From the NCBI RefSeq assembly GCF_040371945.1, contig NZ_BAABWS010000001.1:1426001-1490000 (forward strand): DNA of 64,000 nucleotides, given 5' to 3'. Under the pieces are notes generated by a model. The model worked only from the letters and a program-made list of their open reading frames with translations. It searched no databases and was not told the origin of the DNA. Positions 8,584-17,246 of this stretch are shown in pieces (within the stretch, counting starts at the first letter, position 1; each line of letters opens with the position of its first letter). The translations under genes were made by a program, and so were the position numbers. The DNA comes from Litorivita sp040371945 (GTDB lineage Bacteria; Pseudomonadota; Alphaproteobacteria; Rhodobacterales; Rhodobacteraceae).

Positions 8584-8641
8584 TATGGCCCACTGTTTTG
8601 GCCGATAAGTTTGGCCAGAAAATTCGGCCCATAGTTTGGCC
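8584..8641. repeat. Five-unit imperfect tandem repeat, 13-base period
   Basis: Copies of a (T)TTGGCC core begin at 8584 (TATGGCC), 8597 (TTTGGCC), 8610 (TTTGGCC), 8623 (TTCGGCC) and 8635 (TTTGGCC), giving spacings of 13, 13, 13 and 12. The bases between cores are A-rich. The array sits just upstream of ggt and about 210 bases before fdsG, in the divergent intergenic region. It is either an iterated binding site or a slippage product; the sequence alone does not decide. Confidence 0.6.
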
Positions 8642-8720
8642 CGCGACTTGCCCCACTATGAGCGCCAATGCAGGCGCGGCGCAATGGCCGCGCGCGCGGC
8701 GGCGCGCATCGGCGGGGCGC

Positions 8721-8751
8721 ACCGACGCAATACCGACGTGATACCGACGCG
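8721..8751. repeat. ATACCGACG short repeat, locus A (11-base period)
   Basis: Units ACCGACGCA (8721-8729), ATACCGACGTG (8730-8740) and ATACCGACGCG (8741-8751). The same unit recurs at 53300-53341, sharing a 20-base identical core spanning two units. Both copies are intergenic and absent from coding sequence I read. The remainder of the 8553-8850 gap holds the 13-base repeat and, before fdsG, a GGAGG ribosome site; no gene is seen in it. Confidence 0.65.
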
Positions 8752-8850
8752 TTACAGACAGGGATTTGATAGGATGCGCCTATCAATCCACGGATCATTC
8801 ATATTGATTTCCCCATCAAAACCCGTCTAGCTGCGCCCACGGAGGACCCA

Positions 8851-9351
8851 ATGACGACAGCCGCCAGCGCCGCCGCGCGCCAGCCATCAAGCCAAGATAT
8901 CACCGAGGCCTGCACCGCCGCGCTCGCCGCCCATGAGGGGGCCGAAGGGCCGCTTTTGCCGGTCCTGCACGAGGTGCAATCGCGGCTCGGATATCTGCCC
9001 CAAGCCGCCTATCCGATCCTCGCGCAGGCGCTCAATATCACCGCCGCCGAGGTCCATGGCGTCGCGTCATTCTATCATGATTTCCGTGACTTACCCGCTG
9101 GCCGCCATGTCTTGAAGATCTGCCGCGCCGAGGCCTGCCAAGCCGTCGGCGGGCGCGATCTGGAAGCGGCGGCCAAGGCTCTGTTCGGCCTCGAATGGCA
9201 TGAAACGACCCCCGACGGGGCGCTGACGCTCGAACCGGTCTATTGCCTCGGGCTTTGCGCCTGCGGCCCCGCCGCACTGCTCGACGGCGCGCCCATGGGC
9301 CGCGTCACGCTCGAAACCCTTGAGCGCATCAAATCCGAGGTCCAGTCATGA
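8851..9351 (+). CDS. fdsG: NAD-dependent formate dehydrogenase, gamma subunit (NuoE-like)
   Basis: A 166-residue thioredoxin-like [2Fe-2S] subunit homologous to NuoE of complex I. It carries one cluster that relays electrons in the soluble FdsABG enzyme. The cluster Cys residues appear as a pair in CRAEACQAVGG (about residues 90-95) and a pair in LGLCACGPA (about 133-137). A GGAGG ribosome site lies seven bases before the ATG. It starts the fds operon; its stop overlaps the fdsB start (ATGA). Confidence 0.93.
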   Translation: MTTAASAAARQPSSQDITEACTAALAAHEGAEGPLLPVLHEVQSRLGYLPQAAYPILAQALNITAAEVHGVASFYHDFRDLPAGRHVLKICRAEACQAVGGRDLEAAAKALFGLEWHETTPDGALTLEPVYCLGLCACGPAALLDGAPMGRVTLETLERIKSEVQS

Positions 9352-10871
9352 CCCGCCGCATCTACCTCAGCCGCGACAGCGCCGCCCTCGCCCTTGGCGC
9401 CGAAGACGTCGCTAAAGCCCTTGTTTCAAAGGCAAAATCGCGCGACGAAGAGATCGAGTTGATCCGCACGGGGACGCGGGGAATGATCTGGCTGGAGCCT
9501 TTGGTCGAGGTCGAGCAGGACGGCGAGCGCATCGCCTACGGGCCGGTCACCCCCGATCAGGCCGAGGCCATTTTGGACGGCAGCGCCGCCAGCCTCGGCC
9601 CCACCCAAGATATCCCCTATATGGCCGCGCAAACCCGCCTGACCTTTGCCCGCTGCGGCGTGATTGATCCTTTGGATATAAAGACTTACGAGGCTCACGG
9701 CGGATGGTCCGGCCTGCGCCGCGCGCTTGGGATGAGCGGCGCGGAAATCACCGGCGAGGTCACGCAAAGCGGCTTGCGCGGGCGCGGCGGCGCGGGCTTT
9801 CCCACCGGCATCAAATGGGAGACCGTGCGCAAGGCCGAGGCGGCGCAAAAATATATTGTCTGCAACGCCGATGAGGGCGACAGCGGCACCTTTGCCGACC
9901 GGATGATCATGGAGGGCGACCCGTTTTCCTTGATCGAAGGCATGGTGATTGCGGGCCTCGGCGTCGGGGCCACGCGCGGCTATATCTACCTGCGCAGCGA
10001 ATACCCTGACGCGATCCGCGTGATGGAGGATGCCATTGAAATCGCGCGTAAAAACCGCATCTTGGGCGCGGCGATCATGGGCGAGGGCGCGGCTTTTGAC
10101 ATGGAGGTCCGCACCGGCGCGGGAGCCTATGTATGCGGCGAGGAAACCTCGCTTTTAAACTCGCTCGAAGGCAAACGCGGCGTGGTGCGCGCCAAACCGC
10201 CCCTGCCCGCTTTGGAGGGGTTCATGGGCCGCCCCACCGTGGTCAATAACGTCATCAGCCTCGCCACCGTTCCGGTGATTTTCGAGCGCGGCGCGGCGCA
10301 TTATGCCGCCCATGGCATCGGCAAATCGCGCGGCACGATCCCGTTGCAAATCGCCGGAAACGTCAAATACGGCGGGCTCTTCGAGGCGGCCTTTGGCATG
10401 ACCCTTGGCCAGATCGTCGAAGAGATCGGCGGCGGCACCGCCACGGGTGGGCCGGTCAAAGCGGTGCAAGTCGGCGGGCCTTTGGGGGCCTATTTCGCCC
10501 CCGATAAATTCGATGTGCCTTTCGGCTATGAAGAGTTCGACGGCGCGGGCGGATTGATCGGCCACGCGGGGATCGTGGTCTTTGACGGCAGCGCGGACAT
10601 GCGCCAGATGGCCCGTTTTGCAATGGAGTTTTGCGCGGTGGAAAGCTGCGGCAAATGCACCCCATGCCGCATCGGCGCGGTGCGCGGGGTGGAAACCATC
10701 GACCGGATCGCGGCGGGGGATGCGGCGGCCAAGGAGATATTGAGCGACCTGTGCGAGACCATGCGCGACGGATCGCTATGCGCCTTGGGCGGCTTTACCC
10801 CCTATCCGGTGATGTCGGCGTTGGAGCAATTCCCCGAAGATTTCGACCAGCAGCGGGAGGCGGCGCAATGA
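9348..10871 (+). CDS. fdsB: NAD-dependent formate dehydrogenase, beta subunit (NuoF-like)
   Basis: A 507-residue flavoprotein subunit that passes electrons from formate to NAD+. It has an N-terminal thioredoxin-like region (about residues 1-90), then a NuoF-like core. The FMN/NADH-binding loops are seen as GLRGRGGAGFPTGIKW (about 141-156) and GAGAYVCGEETSLLNS (about 257-272), and the C-terminal [4Fe-4S] site as ESCGKCTPCR. The stop codon is overlapped by the start of a 53-codon ORF rather than by fdsA, which is unusual for this operon. Confidence 0.95.
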   Translation: MTRRIYLSRDSAALALGAEDVAKALVSKAKSRDEEIELIRTGTRGMIWLEPLVEVEQDGERIAYGPVTPDQAEAILDGSAASLGPTQDIPYMAAQTRLTFARCGVIDPLDIKTYEAHGGWSGLRRALGMSGAEITGEVTQSGLRGRGGAGFPTGIKWETVRKAEAAQKYIVCNADEGDSGTFADRMIMEGDPFSLIEGMVIAGLGVGATRGYIYLRSEYPDAIRVMEDAIEIARKNRILGAAIMGEGAAFDMEVRTGAGAYVCGEETSLLNSLEGKRGVVRAKPPLPALEGFMGRPTVVNNVISLATVPVIFERGAAHYAAHGIGKSRGTIPLQIAGNVKYGGLFEAAFGMTLGQIVEEIGGGTATGGPVKAVQVGGPLGAYFAPDKFDVPFGYEEFDGAGGLIGHAGIVVFDGSADMRQMARFAMEFCAVESCGKCTPCRIGAVRGVETIDRIAAGDAAAKEILSDLCETMRDGSLCALGGFTPYPVMSALEQFPEDFDQQREAAQ

Positions 10872-11029
10872 TCTGTTACCTGCGTAAATCCAACGAAGGG
10901 CATCGCCCGAACCGAGGGGTGGGCGATGATCGCCCGCCCCGTGGGGGCGGTTCGGGCGATGCCCGTGCCGCGATGCGCCACGGGCCAAGGCACACCCCAT
11001 CCCGACCGGCTCAGGAGGCCCGCCAATGA
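10868..11029 (+). CDS. Small coupled ORF between fdsB and fdsA (doubtful gene)
   Basis: A 53-codon frame whose ATG overlaps the fdsB stop (ATGA) and whose TGA overlaps the fdsA start (ATGA). The product is Arg/Gly/Pro-rich and matches nothing I recognise; its middle is simply the translation of the palindromic element at 10898-10964. Its last codons contain the AGGAGG ribosome site for fdsA. It may be a by-product of an insertion that preserved translational coupling, rather than a functional protein. That the frame is open and coupled at both ends is seen; a function is not claimed. Confidence 0.4.
   Translation: MICYLRKSNEGHRPNRGVGDDRPPRGGGSGDARAAMRHGPRHTPSRPAQEARQ
10898..10964. repeat. 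67-base palindromic element in the fds operon
   Basis: Perfect 16-base inverted arms: GGGCATCGCCCGAACC (10898-10913) and its complement (10949-10964). Between them lie two smaller perfect hairpins, GGGCGAT/ATCGCCC (10921-10935) and CGCCCC/GGGGCG (10935-10949). The RNA would fold into a branched, cloverleaf-like structure. It fills most of the fdsB-fdsA gap. No second exact copy was found in this window. It resembles a dispersed palindromic repeat (REP/RPE-like) or an intra-operon mRNA processing or stability element. Confidence 0.75.
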
Positions 11030-13911
11030 AAGACCTGATCATCCCTTGGACCGATGAGCGCGACCTAGGCACGCCTGCGCGCGCGGGCGCGCCGGTCACC
11101 TTGACCATCGACGGGCAGGAGATCACCGTTCCCGAAGGCACCTCGGTAATGCGCGCGGCGGCTTTGGCGGGGCTCGCCATCCCCAAGCTGTGCGCCACCG
11201 ACAGCGTCGAGGCCTTTGGCTCGTGCCGCCTGTGCGTGGTGGAAATCGAAGGGCGGCGCGGCACGCCCGCCTCTTGCACCACCCCCGTGGCGGCGGGGAT
11301 GCAAGTGCACACCCAGACGCCGAAAATCCGCAAACTGCGCCGCGGGGTGATGGAGCTTTATATCTCCGACCACCCGCTCGATTGCCTGACCTGCGCGGCC
11401 AATGGCGATTGCGAATTGCAAGATATGGCGGGCGCGGTCGGCCTGCGCGATGTGCGCTACGAGAGCGGGCAGAACCATTTCGAGACCCGCCAGAACGGCG
11501 AGGCAAACCCCGCCTATATCCCCAAGGACGACAGCAACCCCTATTTCACCTATGATCCGGCCAAATGCATCGTCTGCTCGCGCTGCGTGCGCGCCTGCGA
11601 AGAGGTGCAAGGCACATTCGCCCTGACCATCGAAGGCAGCGGGTTCGGCAGCCGCGTCAGCGCCGGCACCGCGGACCAAGATTTCCTCGCCTCCGATTGC
11701 GTGTCCTGCGGGGCCTGCGTCGCCGCCTGCCCGACCGCGACCTTGCAAGAGAAATCGGTGATCGAGATGGGCACGCCGCAGCGCTCCGTCATCACCACCT
11801 GCGCCTATTGCGGGGTCGGATGCAGCTTCAAGGCCGAGCTGAACGGCGACCGGTTGGTCCGCATGACGCCCTATAAACACGGCAAGGCGAACCGCGGCCA
11901 TTCTTGCGTCAAGGGGCGGTTTGCCTATGGCTATGCCGAACATAGCGACCGGATTTTGGCCCCGATGGTGCGCGACAAGATCACCGATCCGTGGCGCGAA
12001 GTGTCATGGGACGAGGCGCTGACATTTGCCGCCCAACGGATGCGCGCCATCCAACAGACCCATGGCCAAAAGAGCATCGGCGTCATCACCTCGAGCCGCT
12101 GCACCAATGAGGAAACCTATCTGGTGCAAAAACTGGCCCGCGCGGTGTTTGGCAATAACAATACCGACACCTGTGCGCGGGTGTGCCATTCGCCCACCGG
12201 ATACGGATTGGGGCAAACCTTCGGCACCTCGGCGGGCACCCAAGATTTCGACAGCGTCGAGCACAGCGATGTGGTCGTCATCATCGGCGCCAACCCCACC
12301 GACGGGCATCCGGTTTTTGCCAGCCGCCTGAAAAAGCGCCTGCGCGCGGGGGCAAAATTGATCGTCATCGACCCGCGCCGCACCGATATCGTGCGCTCGG
12401 CCCATGTCGAGGCGGCGCATCACCTTGCCCTGCGTCCTGGCACGAATGTCGCCGTGGTCACCGCCATGGCCCATGTGATCGTCACCGAAGGCCTCGCCGA
12501 TGAGGCCTTCATCAAATCGCGCTGCGATTGGGACGAATACCGCGAATACGCCGAATTTGCCGCCGATCCGCGCCACAGCCCCGAAGCCACCGAAATGCTC
12601 ACCGGCGTTGCGGCGGCGCAGTTGCGGGCCGCGGCGCGATTGTTCGCCGCGGGCGGCAATGGCGCGATTTACTACGGGCTTGGCGTCACCGAACACAGCC
12701 AAGGATCAACCACCGTGATCGGCATTGCAAATCTGGCGATGCTGACCGGAAATATCGGGCGCAAGGGCGTCGGGGTGAACCCTTTGCGCGGGCAAAACAA
12801 CGTGCAAGGATCGTGCGATATGGGCAGCTTCCCGCATGAATTGCCCGGCTATCGCCATGTCAAAAACCCCGATGTGCGCGCCATATTCGAACAGACATGG
12901 GGCGTGCCCATCGACCCCGAACCGGGGCTGCGCATTCCCAATATGCTCGATGCGGCGGTGGATGGCAGCTTCAAAGGGCTCTACTGCCAAGGCGAGGACA
13001 TCCTGCAATCGGACCCCGACACCAAACATGTGGCGGCGGGTCTGGAGGCGATGGACTGTGTCATCGTGCATGACCTGTTTCTCAACGAGACCGCCAATTA
13101 CGCCCATGTATTTTTGCCCGGCTCGTCCTTTTTGGAAAAAGACGGCACCTTCACCAATGCCGAACGGCGCATCAACCGCGTGCGCAAGGTCATGGCGCCC
13201 AAGAACGGCTATGCCGATTGGGAGGTGACGCAGCTTTTGGCCAATGCGATGGGGGCCGATTGGCGCTACACCCACCCCGCGCAGATCATGGAGGAAATCG
13301 CCGCCACCACGCCCAGCTTCGCAGGCGTTTCCTATGATCTGCTTGAAGAGCACGGATCGGTGCAATGGCCCTGCAACGAGGAGCATCCGACCGGCACGCC
13401 GCTCATGCATATGGACGGGTTTGTGCGCGGCAAGGGGCGGTTCATCCATACCGAATATATCGCCACGGACGAGAAAACCGGCCCGCGCTTTCCGTTGCTT
13501 TTGACCACGGGGCGGATCTTGTCGCAATATAATGTCGGGGCGCAAACGCGGCGCACGGCCAATACGGTCTGGCACGGCGAGGACCTGTTGGAAATCCATC
13601 CCCATGACGCAGAGGTGCGCGGCATCAAGGAGGGCGATTTCGTGCGCCTCGCCTCGCGCTCCGGCGAGACGGCCTTGCGCGCCACGCTGACCGACCGCGT
13701 CTCCACGGGTGTGGTTTACACCACCTTCCACCACCCCGACACACAGGCCAATGTCATAACCACCGATTATTCCGATTGGGCCACCAATTGCCCCGAATAT
13801 AAGGTCACGGCGGTGCAGGTGAGCCTGTCGAACGGCCCGACGACAACGTGGCAGGACGACTATGCCGCGCAGGCCGCAAAGTCGCGCCGCATCACTCCGG
13901 CGGCGGAATGA
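11026..13911 (+). CDS. fdsA: NAD-dependent formate dehydrogenase, alpha (molybdopterin) subunit
   Basis: A 961-residue catalytic subunit that oxidises formate to CO2 at a bis-MGD molybdenum centre. Domains in order: a [2Fe-2S] ferredoxin domain (about residues 20-100, CRLC motif), a NuoG-type His/Cys cluster region (DHPLDCLTCAANGDCELQ, about 112-129), two [4Fe-4S] clusters (CIVCSRCVRACEEVQ and CVSCGACVAACPTAT, about 182-245), a further [4Fe-4S] motif (CAYCGVGCSF) and the molybdopterin oxidoreductase core. The Mo-ligand Cys is at about 387, followed by the catalytic His (VCHSPTGYG). AGGAGG precedes the ATG by seven bases. Stop overlaps fdsC (ATGA). Confidence 0.96.
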   Translation: MKDLIIPWTDERDLGTPARAGAPVTLTIDGQEITVPEGTSVMRAAALAGLAIPKLCATDSVEAFGSCRLCVVEIEGRRGTPASCTTPVAAGMQVHTQTPKIRKLRRGVMELYISDHPLDCLTCAANGDCELQDMAGAVGLRDVRYESGQNHFETRQNGEANPAYIPKDDSNPYFTYDPAKCIVCSRCVRACEEVQGTFALTIEGSGFGSRVSAGTADQDFLASDCVSCGACVAACPTATLQEKSVIEMGTPQRSVITTCAYCGVGCSFKAELNGDRLVRMTPYKHGKANRGHSCVKGRFAYGYAEHSDRILAPMVRDKITDPWREVSWDEALTFAAQRMRAIQQTHGQKSIGVITSSRCTNEETYLVQKLARAVFGNNNTDTCARVCHSPTGYGLGQTFGTSAGTQDFDSVEHSDVVVIIGANPTDGHPVFASRLKKRLRAGAKLIVIDPRRTDIVRSAHVEAAHHLALRPGTNVAVVTAMAHVIVTEGLADEAFIKSRCDWDEYREYAEFAADPRHSPEATEMLTGVAAAQLRAAARLFAAGGNGAIYYGLGVTEHSQGSTTVIGIANLAMLTGNIGRKGVGVNPLRGQNNVQGSCDMGSFPHELPGYRHVKNPDVRAIFEQTWGVPIDPEPGLRIPNMLDAAVDGSFKGLYCQGEDILQSDPDTKHVAAGLEAMDCVIVHDLFLNETANYAHVFLPGSSFLEKDGTFTNAERRINRVRKVMAPKNGYADWEVTQLLANAMGADWRYTHPAQIMEEIAATTPSFAGVSYDLLEEHGSVQWPCNEEHPTGTPLMHMDGFVRGKGRFIHTEYIATDEKTGPRFPLLLTTGRILSQYNVGAQTRRTANTVWHGEDLLEIHPHDAEVRGIKEGDFVRLASRSGETALRATLTDRVSTGVVYTTFHHPDTQANVITTDYSDWATNCPEYKVTAVQVSLSNGPTTTWQDDYAAQAAKSRRITPAAE

Positions 13912-14717
13912 CTGCCAAGAGGCGCGATATGGCCCCACACCCCGCCGCACGCGAAATGCCCACCGACAGCGGCGCGCGCGCCCTGCCCGAGGAGGTCGCC
14001 GTGGCGCTGACCTATCAAGGCAGCACCCAAGCGGTGATGATGGCCAGCCCCTCCGATCTGGAGGATTTCGCCCTCGGCTTCAGCCTCTCCGAGGGCCTGA
14101 TCGACAGCGCGCGCGAGATCGAGAGCCTCGATATCCTGCCCCATCCGCAGGGCTTTGAGGCGCGCCTGTGGCTTGCCGCGCCGCGCGCCGAGGCGATGGC
14201 CGCACGGCGGCGGCGCAGCATGGGGCCGGTGGGATGCGGGCTGTGCGGGATCGACAGTCTGGAGGCGGCGCTGCGCCCGCTGCCCGAGCGCGGCCATGTC
14301 GCGCTGCGCCTGTCGCAATCCGCGCTGATCGGCGCGGCCGATGCCCTGCGCGCCCAGCAACCGCTCCAAGACGCCACCCGCGCCGCCCATGCCGCCGCCT
14401 TTGTCACGCCGCAAGGGGACATCTTGTGCCTGCGCGAGGACGTGGGCCGCCATAACGCGCTCGACAAACTGATCGGTGCCTTGGCGCGCGGCGGCATTGA
14501 TCCGGCCACGGGCGCCGTCTTGATGACCAGCCGCCTGTCGGTGGATATGGTGCAAAAAACCGCCATCGCGGGCGCGCCGGTCCTGTGCGCCGTCTCCGCC
14601 CCTACGGTTTTGGCCGTCCAGCAGGCCGAAGCGGCGGGGCTGACCCTTGCCTGCCTGCCAAGGGCAGATCGCGGCCAGTTCGACATCTTCACCCGCCCCG
14701 ACAGGATCACGACATGA
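13908..14717 (+). CDS. fdsC: FdhD/FdsC-type sulfur-carrier and cofactor chaperone for formate dehydrogenase
   Basis: A 269-residue FdhD-family protein that binds bis-MGD and supports its sulfuration before insertion into FdsA. The conserved Cys pair is present in GCGLCGID (about residues 110 and 113), along with the family motifs DLEDFALGFSLSEGLI (about 47-62) and EDVGRHNALDKLIG (about 179-192). Translation is coupled to fdsA and fdsD by ATGA overlaps, so it is made in step with its client. The start at 13908 was chosen over earlier in-frame codons because of that overlap. Confidence 0.92.
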   Translation: MTAKRRDMAPHPAAREMPTDSGARALPEEVAVALTYQGSTQAVMMASPSDLEDFALGFSLSEGLIDSAREIESLDILPHPQGFEARLWLAAPRAEAMAARRRRSMGPVGCGLCGIDSLEAALRPLPERGHVALRLSQSALIGAADALRAQQPLQDATRAAHAAAFVTPQGDILCLREDVGRHNALDKLIGALARGGIDPATGAVLMTSRLSVDMVQKTAIAGAPVLCAVSAPTVLAVQQAEAAGLTLACLPRADRGQFDIFTRPDRITT

Positions 14718-14944
14718 AGCCCGAAAAGCTGACCTATATGGCCAATCAGATCGCCGGATTTTTCGCCACCCAGCCACTGACCGAGGCCGAAAAAGCCGCC
14801 AAAGTGGCCGCGCATCTCGATGATTTTTGGGAGCCGCGCATGCGGGCGCAGTTGCATGCGCATCTGGCCCGAGGCGGCGCGGGATTGACCCCTTTGGCGC
14901 GGGCCGCCGCCGCGAAAATGACCTTGCCCGCACCGCAGGGGTGA
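14714..14944 (+). CDS. fdsD: Formate dehydrogenase delta subunit / FdsD
   Basis: A 76-residue small acidic-basic protein, the usual last gene of fds operons (FdsD/FdhD-delta family). Visible features are an N-terminal MANQIAGFFATQP segment, a Glu/Lys/Ala helix, then FWEPRMRAQL, a motif typical of the family. It is required for activity of this enzyme class, although its exact role is not settled. Overlaps fdsC by four bases and ends 16 bases before the convergent TetR gene. Confidence 0.88.
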   Translation: MKPEKLTYMANQIAGFFATQPLTEAEKAAKVAAHLDDFWEPRMRAQLHAHLARGGAGLTPLARAAAAKMTLPAPQG

Positions 14945-14960
14945 GGCCGCGCAATAGCGC

Positions 14961-15626
14961 CTAGGCCAGAACCTTGCGCAGCACCGCATCTACCACCCAA
15001 TCGCGGCGCTCGATCTGGCCTTCTTCCTCGAACATCTCGGCAGCGGAGAACAGCGCCGAAAATGTTATGCGGTTCGACACGTTGTAAAAGCACAGGGCCG
15101 AAATTTGCCAGTGCAGCGCCAAAGCCTTGATATCACTGCGAAACACACCGCTGTCGCGGCCGCGCGCCAAAATATCCTCAAGCCCCGCAATCGCGGTCTT
15201 GTTCATATCCTTGATCACTTTGGACTGTGCAAGGCTGGCGCCATTGTGGATGTTCTCGATCATCACGAGGCGGATAAATTCGGGGTTGCGGCGGTGGTGG
15301 TCATAGGTGAATTCCACCAGCTTGCGCAGCGCATCATCCGGCGACAACCCGACCAGATCAAGCTCGTGCTCGCCTTCGCGGACCTCGCGGTAGGAGGCCT
15401 CCAGCGCATGGCGGTAAAGCCCTTCCTTGTCCCCGAAATAATAATACAGCATCCGCTTGGAGGTCTCTGTGCGGGCGGCAATCTCGTCCACCCGCGCGCC
15501 CGAAAACCCCGCTTCGGAGAACACTTCGCGCGCCACGCGCAAAATATTCTCGCGCACGGCTTCGGGGTTTTGCTTCCATCCCGAGCGCCGCCCTTTGGGG
15601 GCCGCCTCTTGCGTCTCGCGTGCCAT
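14961..15626 (-). CDS. TetR-family transcriptional regulator
   Basis: A 221-residue regulator. The N-terminal helix-turn-helix is clear (about residues 21-65: REVFSEAGFSGARVDEIAAR, then TSKRMLYYYFGDKEGLY). The rest is an all-helical ligand or dimerisation domain including LVMIENIHNG. ATG 15626 with GGGAGG just upstream was preferred over an in-frame TTG at 15650. It converges with the fds operon and is separated from the next + strand gene by 240 bases in which no gene is seen. Nothing in the neighbourhood fixes its target; it may regulate itself. Confidence 0.88.
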   Translation of the reverse strand: MARETQEAAPKGRRSGWKQNPEAVRENILRVAREVFSEAGFSGARVDEIAARTETSKRMLYYYFGDKEGLYRHALEASYREVREGEHELDLVGLSPDDALRKLVEFTYDHHRRNPEFIRLVMIENIHNGASLAQSKVIKDMNKTAIAGLEDILARGRDSGVFRSDIKALALHWQISALCFYNVSNRITFSALFSAAEMFEEEGQIERRDWVVDAVLRKVLA

Positions 15627-15866
15627 GTAACCTCCCGAAGATTCGGACAAAGACTAACAAATTAAAAAAATGGTTCAATTCCCCAAGCCAGTTTCGCTCC
15701 GTCATTTGGACGAACGCGCAGTGCGGCAACGATGAAAGATCGCCCCAATGCGCGTTTCACCAGTATTTGCCACAAAGTTGCCCCATCGGCATAGTATCTT
15801 TGGCACCGTTCGATATGATGATCTCTAGCGCGCGCTTCGTGCTCATCTGCGTCTTCGTGAGGCATA

Positions 15867-16292
15867 ATGCCCTATAAGATCCAAATTCACACGCCCCGCG
15901 AGATCGCGCTTTTCCGGTTTGACGGGCCCGTCACGGTCAAAGAGGCGAAACAGGCCTTCCTCGACTATGTCGCGATGCCCGATTTCGACCCCGATTTCAT
16001 CATGCTCAGCGACGCCCGCGCCGTGACGCAAGTCGATGCGGGTTTCACCCAGATTTTGACCAATCTGTTCGGGCTGTCGCGCCCGCTTTCGAAATTCTCC
16101 TCCGGCGCGCTCAGCGTGGTGATGGTGAGCGACGATACCGTCTTCGGCAGCGCCCGCATGCTTGAGCAGGCGCTCGATTATATCAGCAAGATCAAGCTGC
16201 GGATCTGCGTGACCGAAGCCGCCGCGATGCAGATGTGCGGCCAGAGCGGGCAAAGCTTTGACGCGCTCTGGCAAGAGACCTACGTGCCCTGA
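15867..16292 (+). CDS. Conserved-looking protein of unknown function
   Basis: A 141-residue soluble protein starting MPYKIQIHTPREIALFRFDG. Pattern of short strands and helices (FIMLSDARAV, LSVVMVSDDTVFGSARMLEQ, LRICVTEAAAM) is reminiscent of SpoIIAA/STAS-like folds, but I do not recognise the family. GTGAGG precedes the ATG by five bases and codon use matches its neighbours, so it is probably real. Ends nine bases before the convergent transaldolase gene. Confidence 0.7.
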   Translation: MPYKIQIHTPREIALFRFDGPVTVKEAKQAFLDYVAMPDFDPDFIMLSDARAVTQVDAGFTQILTNLFGLSRPLSKFSSGALSVVMVSDDTVFGSARMLEQALDYISKIKLRICVTEAAAMQMCGQSGQSFDALWQETYVP

Positions 16293-16301
16293 TCGGGCAG
16301 G

Positions 16302-17246
16302 TTACCCCATCCGCGCCGCGATCATTTTGATCAGCTTTTGATGGTCGGCATCGAAATTGCGGATGCCTTCGGCCAGCTTTTCGGTCGCCATCGCATCGGC
16401 GTTCATCGCCCAACGAAAGGCCCGCTCGTCCATCGTGATCGGGGCGGCGGCGCTGGCGGTTTTCTCGCTCAGCGCGCGCGGCAAGACCGCCTCTTCGCGG
16501 CCCATTTCCTCCAAAAGCTTCGGCGCGATGGTCAAACGGTCGCAACCGGCCAAGGCTTTGATCTGATCGGTGCTGCGGAAGGATGCGCCCATGACCACCG
16601 TGTCGATCCCGTTGGATTTGTAATAGTCATAGATGCCCTTGACCGACAAAACACCGGGGTCCTCATTCGGGCCGTAGCTGTCTTTGCCTTCGGCCTTTTT
16701 ATACCAATCGGTGATGCGGCCCACGAAGGGCGAGATCAAAAACGCCTTTGCATCGGCACAGGCCACGGCTTGCGCCAAGGAAAACAGCAGCGTCAGATTG
16801 CAATCGACGCCCTCGCCTTGCAAGATTTCGGCGGCGCGGATGCCTTCCCATGTGGCGGCGATCTTGATCAGGATGCGGCTTTTGTCGATGCCGCGCGCGG
16901 CGTAATCGGCGATGATCGCGCGGGCACGGGCCACCGTCGCATCGGTGTCAAAGGACAAACAGGCATCCACCTCGGTCGACACCCGCCCTGGCACCAGCGC
17001 GGCCAGTTCGGCCCCGACGGCCACGGTCAGCGCGTCGCAAACCTGCTGCGCGCTGCGCCCTGCCTTGCGGCCTGCCTCGATCTCGCGGCTGACCAGAGCC
17101 TCCGACGCGGGGTCTTGCAAGGCGCCCAGAACCAGCGAAGGGTTGGTGGTGCAATCGACCGGCTGATAGGTTTTGACCGCCGCCACTTCGCCCGTATCCG
17201 CGACCACGACCGTCATCTCTCTGAGTTGGTCCAAAACTGTTGCCAT
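16302..17246 (-). CDS. tal: Transaldolase
   Basis: A 314-residue class I transaldolase of the TalB type, moving a dihydroxyacetone unit between sedoheptulose 7-phosphate and glyceraldehyde 3-phosphate in the pentose phosphate pathway. Seen are the N-terminal PVDCTTNPSLVL motif with its catalytic Asp, and ILIKIAATWEG with the Schiff-base Lys (about residue 132). Length matches E. coli TalB. AAGGAG eight bases before ATG 17246 sets the start; the open frame extends further upstream but without support. Confidence 0.95.
   Translation of the reverse strand: MATVLDQLREMTVVVADTGEVAAVKTYQPVDCTTNPSLVLGALQDPASEALVSREIEAGRKAGRSAQQVCDALTVAVGAELAALVPGRVSTEVDACLSFDTDATVARARAIIADYAARGIDKSRILIKIAATWEGIRAAEILQGEGVDCNLTLLFSLAQAVACADAKAFLISPFVGRITDWYKKAEGKDSYGPNEDPGVLSVKGIYDYYKSNGIDTVVMGASFRSTDQIKALAGCDRLTIAPKLLEEMGREEAVLPRALSEKTASAAAPITMDERAFRWAMNADAMATEKLAEGIRNFDADHQKLIKMIAARMG

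Noticed and set aside
8584..8751. Replication origin iterons
   Set aside because: No replication initiator or partition gene nearby and no AT-rich unwinding region. The chromosomal context is ordinary.
12706..13950. Long - strand open frame opposite fdsA
   Set aside because: fdsA motifs and operon coupling on the + strand are decisive. The antisense frame is a codon-bias artefact.
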